NCBI GenBank assembly: GCA_900553955.1
Contig: USFO01000097.1
Span: 1 to 5,381, forward strand
DNA length: 5,381 nt
From: an uncultured Oscillospiraceae bacterium
Lineage (GTDB): Bacteria > Bacillota > Clostridia > Oscillospirales > Ruminococcaceae
Direction: 5' to 3'
The notes below the pieces were generated by a model. It did not search any database. It was not told the origin of the DNA and worked only from the letters and a program-made list of their open reading frames with translations. Every line of letters begins with the position of its first letter. Positions within the stretch are counted from its first letter, which is position 1. A program made the translations under genes and the position numbers. This document shows, piece after piece, positions 1 to 5,381 of this stretch.

Positions 1-55
1 ATAGCTAAAGCTTTTTTTCCACTGGCAGAGCCAGTGGTTGTCCTACGAATACAAA
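1..55 (+). repeat. Left arm of 55-bp terminal inverted repeat
   Basis: Position i of this arm matches the complement of position 5376-i at the other end of the window. 53 of 55 positions agree; the mismatches are at 23 (T against C) and 52 (C against T). The arm contains a T7 run at 12-18 and a perfect 8-bp hairpin (CCACTGGC, loop AGA, GCCAGTGG, positions 19-37). Its inner end runs into the hairpin at 53-90. The window starts at position 1, so the arm may extend further left, and no target duplication can be tested. No transposase is encoded between the arms. It could be the end of a non-autonomous element or one of two dispersed intergenic repeats. Confidence 0.85.
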
Positions 56-94
56 CAGCAGCTTTACCTAAAACGGTGGAGCTGCTGTTTATTT
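53..94 (+). terminator. Hairpin with T-rich tail, possible terminator for upstream transcription
   Basis: The 11-nt stem AAACAGCAGCT (53-63) pairs perfectly with AGCTGCTGTTT (80-90) across a 16-nt loop, and the sequence continues as ATTT. The long loop and interrupted T-tract make it a moderate terminator at best. It lies between the repeat arm and promoter P1, so it may stop read-through into the locus from outside. It mirrors the strong terminator just inside the right arm. Confidence 0.5.
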
Positions 95-100
95 ACGACG

Positions 101-129
101 TTGAAAAAAGCGTGCCGCCGTGCTATAAT
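101..129 (+). promoter_or_regulatory. Promoter P1, sigmaA-type with extended -10
   Basis: The -35 is TTGAAA (101-106) and the -10 is TATAAT (124-129), separated by exactly 17 bp. TG at 121-122 gives an extended -10 (TGCTATAAT). Transcription probably starts near 136, leaving a leader of about 27 nt before the GTG at 163. The near-consensus elements suggest steady, activator-independent expression of the two-component genes. I see no convincing direct repeat upstream of it. Confidence 0.85.
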
Positions 130-162
130 TCATACAGATAATCTCAAAAGGGGGGGCGTCGC

Positions 163-864
163 GTGAACTATCGCATTGCAATCTGCGACGACGAACAGGA
201 ACAGATCGAATATCTTCGCGGCATAATCGCCGATTGGAGCGAAAACAGCAGAATTTCGTGCAGCGTCGAGGCTTTTCCCAGTGCGGAAGCGCTTTTGTTC
301 GCGTATGAAAATGGCGGCGCCTTTGACATTCTGCTGCTTGACGTGGAGATGAAGGAGCTTTCCGGCATCGCGCTTGCAAAACGACTGCGCAGCGGCGGTT
401 GCCGCGCGGAAATTATCTTTATCACATCGCATTTTGAGTTTGTGGGCGAAGGGTACGAGGTTGACGCACTGCACTACCTGATTAAGCCCGTTGCCAAAGA
501 TAAGCTTTGCGAAGTGCTTTTTAAAGCGGCGGAAAAGCTTGCGGAGGAGCCGCCCTATGTGGTAATTTCCTGTGAGGGAGAAACCGTAAAGCTCTACGAA
601 TCCGACATTCTCTACGTCGAATCCTTCCTCCACGACATAGTGATTCATACCAAAAGCCGCGACTACAAAATAAAAGAAAATATCTCCGACTTTGAGCAAA
701 AGCTTAGCGAAGATTTCTTCCGCGTGCACCGCTCGTACCTTGTAAACCTGAAAGCGGTAACACGCATCGGGCGCGGCGCGGTGACTCTTTGCGGCAAAAC
801 GGAGGTTCCCGTTGCACGCGGAAAATACGATGAAATAAACCGCGCATTCATCGTGCGAAACTGA
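163..864 (+). CDS. LytTR-family response regulator (AgrA/ComE-like architecture)
   Basis: This is a cytoplasmic DNA-binding response regulator of 233 aa, a normal length for the REC-LytTR family. The receiver domain spans about residues 3-120, with acidic pocket D9/D10, phosphoacceptor D60 (LLLDVEM), T88/S89 and K108 in YLIKP. The LytTR domain spans about 132-231 and includes the typical FRVHRSYLVNLKAV segment at 186-199. The GTG start is supported by a purine-rich SD (AAAGGGGGGG, 147-156) six bases upstream and by the receiver fold beginning at once (MNYRIAICDDE). P1 lies just upstream, and the kinase gene follows 15 bp after the stop in the same reading frame. LytTR regulators bind pairs of roughly 9-bp direct repeats two helical turns apart. 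A matching repeat lies at 1532-1566 before the ABC genes, which I infer to be its target. Family assignment is secure; the specific regulon is inferred. Confidence 0.95.
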   Translation: MNYRIAICDDEQEQIEYLRGIIADWSENSRISCSVEAFPSAEALLFAYENGGAFDILLLDVEMKELSGIALAKRLRSGGCRAEIIFITSHFEFVGEGYEVDALHYLIKPVAKDKLCEVLFKAAEKLAEEPPYVVISCEGETVKLYESDILYVESFLHDIVIHTKSRDYKIKENISDFEQKLSEDFFRVHRSYLVNLKAVTRIGRGAVTLCGKTEVPVARGKYDEINRAFIVRN

Positions 865-879
865 AAGGAGGCGAAAGCC

Positions 880-1530
880 GTGCTCAAAAGAACATACTTA
901 AAACTTTTGGAAATGCAGGAGGAGCAGGCAAAGCGCCACCTTGAGGAAGTGCGGAGCATTCACAACGAAATGCGCGGATACAAGCACGATTTTCATCACC
1001 ATTTGCAGGCGCTGAAGGGTCAGCTTGAAGCAGGTGAAATTGACCGCGCCATTGCGTATATCGACCAGCTTGACCAAACGCTGCAAAATGTTGATACGCT
1101 GCTCAAAACCGGCAACATCACCGTTGACGCGATTCTTTCCGCAAAAATCGCAGGCGCAAAAGCGGAAGGAATCTCCGTCACCGTTGACGCGAACATTCCC
1201 GATAACCTTACGCTTACCGACCTTGAGCTGAGCATTATCATCGGCAACCTTCTTGATAACGCCATCGAAGCTTGCCGCAGCGCCGAGGGCAAAAAGTTCA
1301 TCCGCATTTCACTGCATATGAAGGGCAAAATGCTCTATTTTTACATGCTCAATTCCGCCGGCGCGAAAAAGCAAAAGCTCGGATCGCTTTTTAAAACGAG
1401 CAAGGGCAGTGCTCACGGATTTGGGCTTCACCGGGCGGAAAACGTGCTTAACGTGCACGGCGGCTGGGTGAAATATAACAGCGAGGACGGCGCTTTTACT
1501 TCCGAATTTCTCGTTCCTGCAGTGGAATAA
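880..1530 (+). CDS. Sensor-less GHKL-family histidine kinase (AgrC-like cytoplasmic core)
   Basis: At 216 aa this is only the catalytic half of a family that usually exceeds 400 aa. Residues 1-34 are a charged helical, coiled-coil-like linker. The dimerisation/phosphotransfer region has the H-box YKHDFHHHL with H36 as the likely phosphorylated histidine. The ATPase domain shows the N-box IGNLLDNAIEAC (N123, D126, N127) and the G-box HGFGL (179-183). No hydrophobic segment could span a membrane, so it should be cytoplasmic unless recruited by a partner. The GTG start is fixed by an ideal SD, AAAGGAGG (864-871), eight bases upstream and overlapping the regulator's stop. There is no room upstream for a sensor. 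It presumably phosphorylates D60 of the adjacent regulator. It either lost its membrane sensor or receives its signal from another protein, possibly the exporter encoded next; that last point is speculation. Confidence 0.9.
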   Translation: MLKRTYLKLLEMQEEQAKRHLEEVRSIHNEMRGYKHDFHHHLQALKGQLEAGEIDRAIAYIDQLDQTLQNVDTLLKTGNITVDAILSAKIAGAKAEGISVTVDANIPDNLTLTDLELSIIIGNLLDNAIEACRSAEGKKFIRISLHMKGKMLYFYMLNSAGAKKQKLGSLFKTSKGSAHGFGLHRAENVLNVHGGWVKYNSEDGAFTSEFLVPAVE

Positions 1531-1531
1531 T

Positions 1532-1566
1532 TGCAATTCGTGCACTCAGAAATGCAGTTGGTGCAC
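1532..1566 (+). promoter_or_regulatory. Probable LytTR-type operator: 14-nt direct repeat, 21-nt period
   Basis: TGCAATTCGTGCAC (1532-1545) and TGCAGTTGGTGCAC (1553-1566) agree at 12 of 14 positions and start exactly 21 nt apart, i.e. two helical turns. The core of the second copy (GCAGTTGGT) fits the AgrA/ComE-like half-site pattern W-M-M-GTT-N-R-K at 8 of 9 positions. Relative to the expected P2 start near 1606, the copies sit at about -74 to -61 and -53 to -40, the usual place for a LytTR activator. The locus encodes one LytTR regulator, so self-targeting is the simplest reading. Confidence 0.7.
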
Positions 1567-1579
1567 GAATTTTCTTTTT
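1535..1579 (+). terminator. Probable Rho-independent terminator (or attenuator) after the kinase gene
   Basis: AATTCGTGCAC (1535-1545) pairs perfectly with GTGCACGAATT (1561-1571), an 11-bp stem with a 15-nt loop. It is followed by the T-rich tract TTCTTTTT. It begins five bases after the kinase stop codon. The stem is not very GC-rich and the loop is long, so some read-through into the ABC genes is plausible. The same bases form most of the direct-repeat operator, so part of the symmetry may reflect protein binding rather than RNA folding. Confidence 0.6.
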
Positions 1580-1600
1580 GCAAAAACTCCGTGCTATAAT
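1572..1600 (+). promoter_or_regulatory. Promoter P2 for the ABC genes, extended -10, weak -35
   Basis: TATAAT at 1595-1600 is preceded by TGC (1592-1594), a perfect extended -10. At a 17-bp spacing the -35 position (1572-1577) reads TTCTTT, which lacks a good TTGACA match. The TTGCAA at 1578-1583 is only 11 bp from the -10 and cannot serve. A poor -35 directly downstream of a LytTR-like repeat is what an activator-dependent promoter would look like. The distance from -10 to start codon is 33 nt, the same as at P1. Confidence 0.7.
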
Positions 1601-1633
1601 CGGGACATAGAAAAACGAAAGGAGCGATTCGCT

Positions 1634-3478
1634 TTGAAAAATACAAACGAACAAAAGAAAAAGCCCTACCGTTCTGCATGGAGCAATGCAATCTGGAGCT
1701 TTCGCGGAATGCTTAAAAACGCGCCGCAGTCCTTTTGGCTTATGGCGGCGGGCGTGCCGCTTGCGCTGTTTATTTCGTGGAGCGAAATAAAGCTTCCGGC
1801 GCTGGTGGTTTCGGAAGTTACGCAAAAGCAGACCTTTGCCCACGCGGCAGTCGCAGTTGGCGTACTTATTGCGCTTACTTTCGCTGCGGCTGCACTTCGG
1901 GGGTTCTGCTCAACCGTGCTCGAAGCATACATGAGCAAATACCGTTACAGCCAAAGCCTTTTGATTGAGCAAAAAAGCATGAGCTGTTTTTATCAGGAGT
2001 ACGAGAAAAAATCCGTGCGCGACCTTGCTACCCGCGGCAGTTCCGCAACATGGATGCAAAACGGCAAAGTTCCGCTTTGCGAAATGCCAATTCAAAGCAT
2101 GGAAATTATAAAGAATGTGCTCTGCTATTTTATGTTCGGAACGATTATTTCCTTCGTAAGCCCGTGGCTTGTGGTACTGTTGACCGTTTTGCCCGCGATA
2201 AACTGGCTTTGCGTCCGCGCATATCAGAAATATGAATACAATACCCGCGCCGAGCGCACCGATGTAGACAAAAAAATAAACTATGTTACTCAGCGGGCAG
2301 CAGATTTTGCCGCCGCAAAGGACATCCGTATTTACGGCATGGCGCAGTGGTTGCGTGAGATATATAATGACCTTTTCAAGGAAAGCGACGTGTGGCTAAA
2401 AAGGCTTAACTACCGCAATTTTGTGAACCGCATTGTGGATATTGCGATAATCCTTGTGCGAGACGGCGCAGCATATGCCGTGCTAATTTCCATGGCGCTG
2501 CGCGGCGAGATAACCGTTGACCAGTTTGTGCTCTATTTTGCCGCAATCTCGAACTTTGCAACATACATCGGCAACATTATGGCTGCATGGAACGACATGC
2601 AGGCGGCAAGCCTCAAGGTCTGCGACTTTCGCGAATACCTCGACCTGCCCGACTGCGACGGCAGCGGCAAAGCCCATGCGGACGACTTTATTTCCTCCGC
2701 ACCGGAAATTACCTTTGAGCACGTCTGCTTCCGTTATGACGGCGCAGAAAATAACACCCTTTACGACATAAATTTCACTTTTCGCCCCGGCGAGCGAATC
2801 GCCCTTGTGGGTATGAACGGCGCAGGCAAAACCACCTTGGTAAAGCTGCTTTGCGGGCTTTACAAGCCCACCTCCGGCGACATTAAAATAAACGGCGTTT
2901 CCGTAAACGACTTTTGCCGCGACGATTACTATCGGCTGTTCTCTCCGGTATTCCAAGATGTGCAGACGGCGTTTTTCTCCCTTGCGGAAACGGTTGCGGG
3001 CACTCTTGGCGGCAAAGTTGATAAACGCCGCGCGGAAGAATGTATGCGCAAGGCGGGTCTTGGCACAAAAATAGATTCGCTGCCCGACGGAATCGACACA
3101 AAGCTTGACAAACAGGTGAACAAAGACGGCATTGAGCTTTCCGGCGGCGAAGCGCAGAAGCTTATGATGGCGCGCGCCCTTTATAAAGACGCGCCGGTGC
3201 TCGTCCTTGACGAGCCCACCGCCGCCCTTGACCCGATCGCAGAAAATGAAATCTATCTTCACTATCGCGACATGACGGCAGGGAAGACCTCGCTGTTTAT
3301 CTCTCATCGCCTTGCTTCAACACAGTTCTGCGACAGGGTTCTGTTCCTCAGCGGCGGCAAAATCACCGAGGAAGGCACCCACGACGAGCTTATTGCGAGT
3401 GGTGGCGAATATTCGAAGCTGTACGAAATCCAAAGCTGCTGGTACCGCGACGATTATAAAGGAGGCGAGCAACAATGA
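1634..3478 (+). CDS. ABC exporter half-transporter 1 (membrane domain fused to ATPase)
   Basis: This 614-aa protein has the classic exporter layout. A membrane domain spans about residues 30-325, with hydrophobic segments near 33-50, 69-90, 160-178, 178-196, 265-287 and 297-316. The nucleotide-binding domain spans about 358-600. Walker A is GMNGAGKTT (393-401, K399), Q-loop Q441, signature LSGGE (502-506), Walker B VLVLDE with catalytic E527, and H-loop H558. There is no N-terminal peptidase domain, so it is not a C39-type bacteriocin processing exporter. The TTG start follows an SD (AAAGGAG, 1618-1624) by nine bases. P2 and the putative regulator site lie immediately upstream, and the next ABC gene overlaps its stop codon. 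It most likely forms a heterodimer with that product and exports a drug, lipid or peptide; the substrate cannot be told from sequence. Confidence 0.93.
   Translation: MKNTNEQKKKPYRSAWSNAIWSFRGMLKNAPQSFWLMAAGVPLALFISWSEIKLPALVVSEVTQKQTFAHAAVAVGVLIALTFAAAALRGFCSTVLEAYMSKYRYSQSLLIEQKSMSCFYQEYEKKSVRDLATRGSSATWMQNGKVPLCEMPIQSMEIIKNVLCYFMFGTIISFVSPWLVVLLTVLPAINWLCVRAYQKYEYNTRAERTDVDKKINYVTQRAADFAAAKDIRIYGMAQWLREIYNDLFKESDVWLKRLNYRNFVNRIVDIAIILVRDGAAYAVLISMALRGEITVDQFVLYFAAISNFATYIGNIMAAWNDMQAASLKVCDFREYLDLPDCDGSGKAHADDFISSAPEITFEHVCFRYDGAENNTLYDINFTFRPGERIALVGMNGAGKTTLVKLLCGLYKPTSGDIKINGVSVNDFCRDDYYRLFSPVFQDVQTAFFSLAETVAGTLGGKVDKRRAEECMRKAGLGTKIDSLPDGIDTKLDKQVNKDGIELSGGEAQKLMMARALYKDAPVLVLDEPTAALDPIAENEIYLHYRDMTAGKTSLFISHRLASTQFCDRVLFLSGGKITEEGTHDELIASGGEYSKLYEIQSCWYRDDYKGGEQQ
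3458..3465 (+). promoter_or_regulatory. Ribosome binding site that fixes the ABC gene 2 start
   Basis: AAAGGAGG lies inside the end of ABC gene 1, nine bases before ATG 3475. That ATG overlaps the upstream TGA as ATGA, the usual arrangement of translationally coupled genes. No comparable site precedes the later in-frame TTG at 3562, so initiation is expected at 3475, upstream of the in-frame TAG. Confidence 0.85.
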
Positions 3479-5292
3479 CACTTAAAGAACACCTTAACAT
3501 AAGCGCACGCAGCGTAAAGCTTATTTATTAGCTGAACAAAAAGTTCTTCGTAAGCTCTATTTTGAAGAGCTTCATCACTGCGGTACTGCCGTATGTACCG
3601 ATTTATTTTTCCGCACGCCTTATCGACGCACTTGCCGCCGGAGCGGGCATAAAAACCCTTGCAACCTATACGGCGCTTACTGTTGGCATTGTTGCGCTGC
3701 TCAGCCTTATAAACGGCTGGCTGCAAACGCTTTATGACATCAGCTTTGAAGAAATTTATCATTCCAGCGAATGGACGCACGCCGAAAAAGCCATGGAGCT
3801 TGCATATTCATCCATCGAGGACAGAAGTGTAGCCCTTTTGCGTGAAAGAATACAAAGTGAAACCCAGACAGGTTACAACTTTTTCTACCTTGCAGGCTGC
3901 CTGAATAGGTTTACCCGCAACATTGTGCAAATAATTTCTTCTGTTTCGCTTACAATTTCGTTCTTCTTCATAGATTCAGTGTCCGCATGGGCAAAGCTTG
4001 CGCTTGTTGGCGGAATTATTGTAACAATGCTGATAAGCATGTTCACAACCAAGAAATCTTCGCAGCTTATGAACGAGTTTTTCTCAAGCTGCGTTGAAGA
4101 AAACATTCGTGCCGACAAATATATTGGCTATATTACCAACTACAATAGCGGTAAAGATATTCGCCTTTACAGTATGAGAGAGTCCCTTGAAAAGTTCTCG
4201 AGAGGGCTTATGCTCAATCTTTATAAGCGCGAAGCAAAGGCAACATTCGGCCGTGCCGGACTTGACCTCATTTCCACGCTTGTGAACTATATGCTGCGCT
4301 TTGGCGTATATCTGCTGCTCATATTTGCGGCGCTCGGCGGAGGAGTTTCCGTTGGTTCAATCGCGCAGTACGTTTCCTGCATCATGCTGCTGCTCACCGC
4401 AATTTCCGGCGTTGTGAGCACGCTTCAGCTTTCGCTTGTCAACCACGGCTACATCAAGCGATTCTTCTCGTATTTCGACATTCCAAACCCCATGTATCAG
4501 GGCACTCTTTCGGTGGAAAAGCGCGATGACAACGAATACTATATCGAGTTCCGCGACGTTTCGTTCAAATACCCGAACACGGAAGCATATACCCTCTGCC
4601 ATGTGAACCTAAAGTTCAAGGTAGGGGAAAAGCTTGCGGTTGTAGGCATGAACGGCAGCGGCAAAACCACGTTTATCAAGCTGCTCTGCCGTCTTTATGA
4701 CCCCACCGAGGGCGAAATCCTGCTCAACGGAGTGAACATCAAAAAGTACGACTATGACGAATATCTTTCGATTTTCTCCGTGGTGTTCCAGGATTTCCGG
4801 CTGTTTGCGTTTTCTCTTGGCCAAAACGTAGCCGCAGGCGCAAAATATGACGGCAAAAAAACTGCCGCCTGCCTTGAAAAGGCGGGATTTGGCGATCGCC
4901 TTGCCACAATGCTAAATGGGCTTGATACAAATCTTTATCATGATTTTGACTCCAGCGGCGTCGAAATTTCCGGCGGCGAAGCGCAGAAAATTGCCCTTGC
5001 ACGAGCGCTTTATAAGGATGCGCCATTCATCATCCTCGATGAGCCCACTGCCGCGCTCGACCCCGTTTCCGAATACGAGGTTTACAGCAAATTCAACGAA
5101 ATTTCCGGCAGCAAAACTGCAATTTATATCAGCCATCGACTTGCTTCGTGCCGGTTCTGTGACGAAATCCTTGTTTTCGATGCAGGCTGCATAGTGCAGC
5201 ACGGTGCCCACGAGGCACTTCTTGCTAAGTCAGGCGGAAAATATGCCGAGCTTTGGAACGCTCAGGCGCAATACTATGTTAAGAAGGCATAA
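3475..5292 (+). CDS. ABC exporter half-transporter 2, interrupted by in-frame TAG at codon 19
   Basis: From ATG 3475 the frame reads MTLKEHLNISARSVKLIY, then TAG (3529-3531), then LNKKFFVSS and on without interruption to TAA 5292. Read through, it is 605 residues, close to the 614 of its partner. The uninterrupted part from TTG 3562 is 576 aa and is what an automatic call would report, but that start has no SD. In full-length numbering, membrane segments fill about 30-320. The ATPase domain has Walker A GMNGSGKTT (391-399, K397), Q439, signature ISGGE (498-502), Walker B FIILDE with E523 and H-loop H554, all intact. It is a tandem paralogue and probable heterodimer partner of ABC gene 1. Possible explanations are a recent nonsense mutation, a sequencing error, amber read-through, or a weak internal start. 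Only the extreme N-terminus before the first membrane helix is affected. Family call is firm; coding status is uncertain. Confidence 0.85.
3529..3531 (+). other. In-frame amber (TAG) codon near the start of ABC gene 2
   Basis: The TAG lies in the same frame as both ATG 3475 and the remaining 575-plus codons. The peptide continues naturally on both sides (KLIY, stop, LNKKFF). One base change would restore AAG (Lys), CAG (Gln), TAT/TAC (Tyr) or TGG (Trp). The four genuine gene ends in the window use TGA, TAA, TGA and TAA, so TAG is not used as a terminal stop here, though four genes is a small sample. Confidence 0.85.
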
Positions 5293-5323
5293 AAATAGGC
5301 AGCCGCAACGGCTGCCTATTTTT
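5291..5323 (+). terminator. Strong Rho-independent terminator closing the operon
   Basis: AAAAATAGGCAGCCG (5291-5305) pairs perfectly with CGGCTGCCTATTTTT (5309-5323) over a 3-nt CAA loop, a 15-bp stem with GC core and T-tail. The A-tract overlaps the last two bases of the ABC gene 2 stop codon. The symmetry makes it potentially bidirectional, also blocking transcripts entering from the right. Confidence 0.95.
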
Positions 5324-5375
5324 ATATTCGTAGGACAACCACTGGCTCTGCCGGTGGAAAAAAAGCTTTAGCTAT
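5321..5375 (-). repeat. Right arm of 55-bp terminal inverted repeat
   Basis: The reverse complement matches 1-55 at 53 of 55 positions. The internal hairpin is CCACTGGC, loop TCT, GCCGGTGG on the + strand (5339-5357). One pair differs from the left arm: it is T-G, a wobble in + strand RNA and a C-A mismatch on the other strand. On this strand a CGTAGG motif (5329-5334) lies just before the hairpin, reminiscent of the GTAG/GGAG tetranucleotide found at the foot of REP hairpins; that resemblance is only suggestive. Six further bases (GGACAG) lie outside the arm. Confidence 0.85.
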
Positions 5376-5381
5376 GGACAG

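Noticed and set aside
130..729. Open frame on the - strand opposite the response regulator (199 codons)
   Set aside because: It is the antisense shadow of a regulator with complete receiver and LytTR motifs, and its translation resembles no family.
862..880. Stop-codon read-through fusing regulator and kinase, which share a frame
   Set aside because: An ideal SD overlaps the stop and a GTG follows eight bases later, so separate initiation explains the arrangement fully.
1578..1583. TTGCAA as the -35 of P2
   Set aside because: It is only 11 bp from TATAAT, too short for sigmaA; the correct spacing points to 1572-1577.
2483..3307. Long open frame on the - strand (274 codons)
   Set aside because: It lies wholly antisense to ABC gene 1, whose frame contains all ATPase motifs. 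Its translation shows no recognisable domain and it has no SD or promoter; it follows from codon bias of the real gene.
3475..3531. Independent 18-residue peptide gene (leader or signal peptide)
   Set aside because: The frame continues directly into ABC gene 2, the sequence looks like that protein's own N-terminus, and it has no secretion signal or double-glycine motif. A premature stop is the simpler explanation.
5339..5357. Repeat-arm hairpin as a transcription terminator
   Set aside because: On the + strand of the right arm it is followed by an A-run, not a T-run, and in the other direction the T-run precedes the stem. The terminator at 5291-5323 already serves the operon.

Overview
The window holds one compact, outward-insulated regulatory and transport locus. 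It encodes a LytTR response regulator, a GHKL histidine kinase that lacks any membrane sensor, and two consecutive ABC exporter half-transporters. All four genes are on the + strand. Strong AAAGGAGG-type ribosome binding sites, sigmaA-type promoters with TGnTATAAT, GTG and TTG starts, moderate GC and the protein families point to a low-to-mid GC Firmicute. A gut-type clostridium (Oscillospiraceae or Lachnospiraceae-like) is the best guess, but no phylogenetic marker is present.

Layout: a 55-bp repeat arm (1-55) is followed by a hairpin (53-90) and a near-consensus promoter P1 (101-129). P1 drives the response regulator (163-864) and kinase (880-1530). The short gap 1531-1633 is dense. It holds a 14-nt direct repeat with a 21-nt period that looks like a LytTR operator, an 11-bp inverted repeat followed by a T-tract (probable terminator), and a second promoter P2 with a good extended -10 but a poor -35. 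P2 drives ABC gene 1 (1634-3478) and ABC gene 2 (3475-5292), which overlap by ATGA. A strong terminator (5291-5323) closes the operon, and an inverted copy of the left repeat arm (5321-5375) closes the window.

Inferred working model: P1 supplies regulator and kinase constitutively. The phosphorylated regulator binds the direct repeat at about -40 to -74 of P2 and activates the heterodimeric exporter. Substrate and signal are unknown. No precursor peptide, immunity protein, transposase or recombinase gene is visible.

The points most worth a second look are: the 53/55-identical inverted repeats enclosing the whole locus, which suggest a transposase-less mobile cassette or an invertible segment; the operator superimposed on a terminator; an in-frame TAG at codon 19 of ABC gene 2, directly after its well-supported ATG start; and a kinase that starts exactly where a membrane sensor would normally end.
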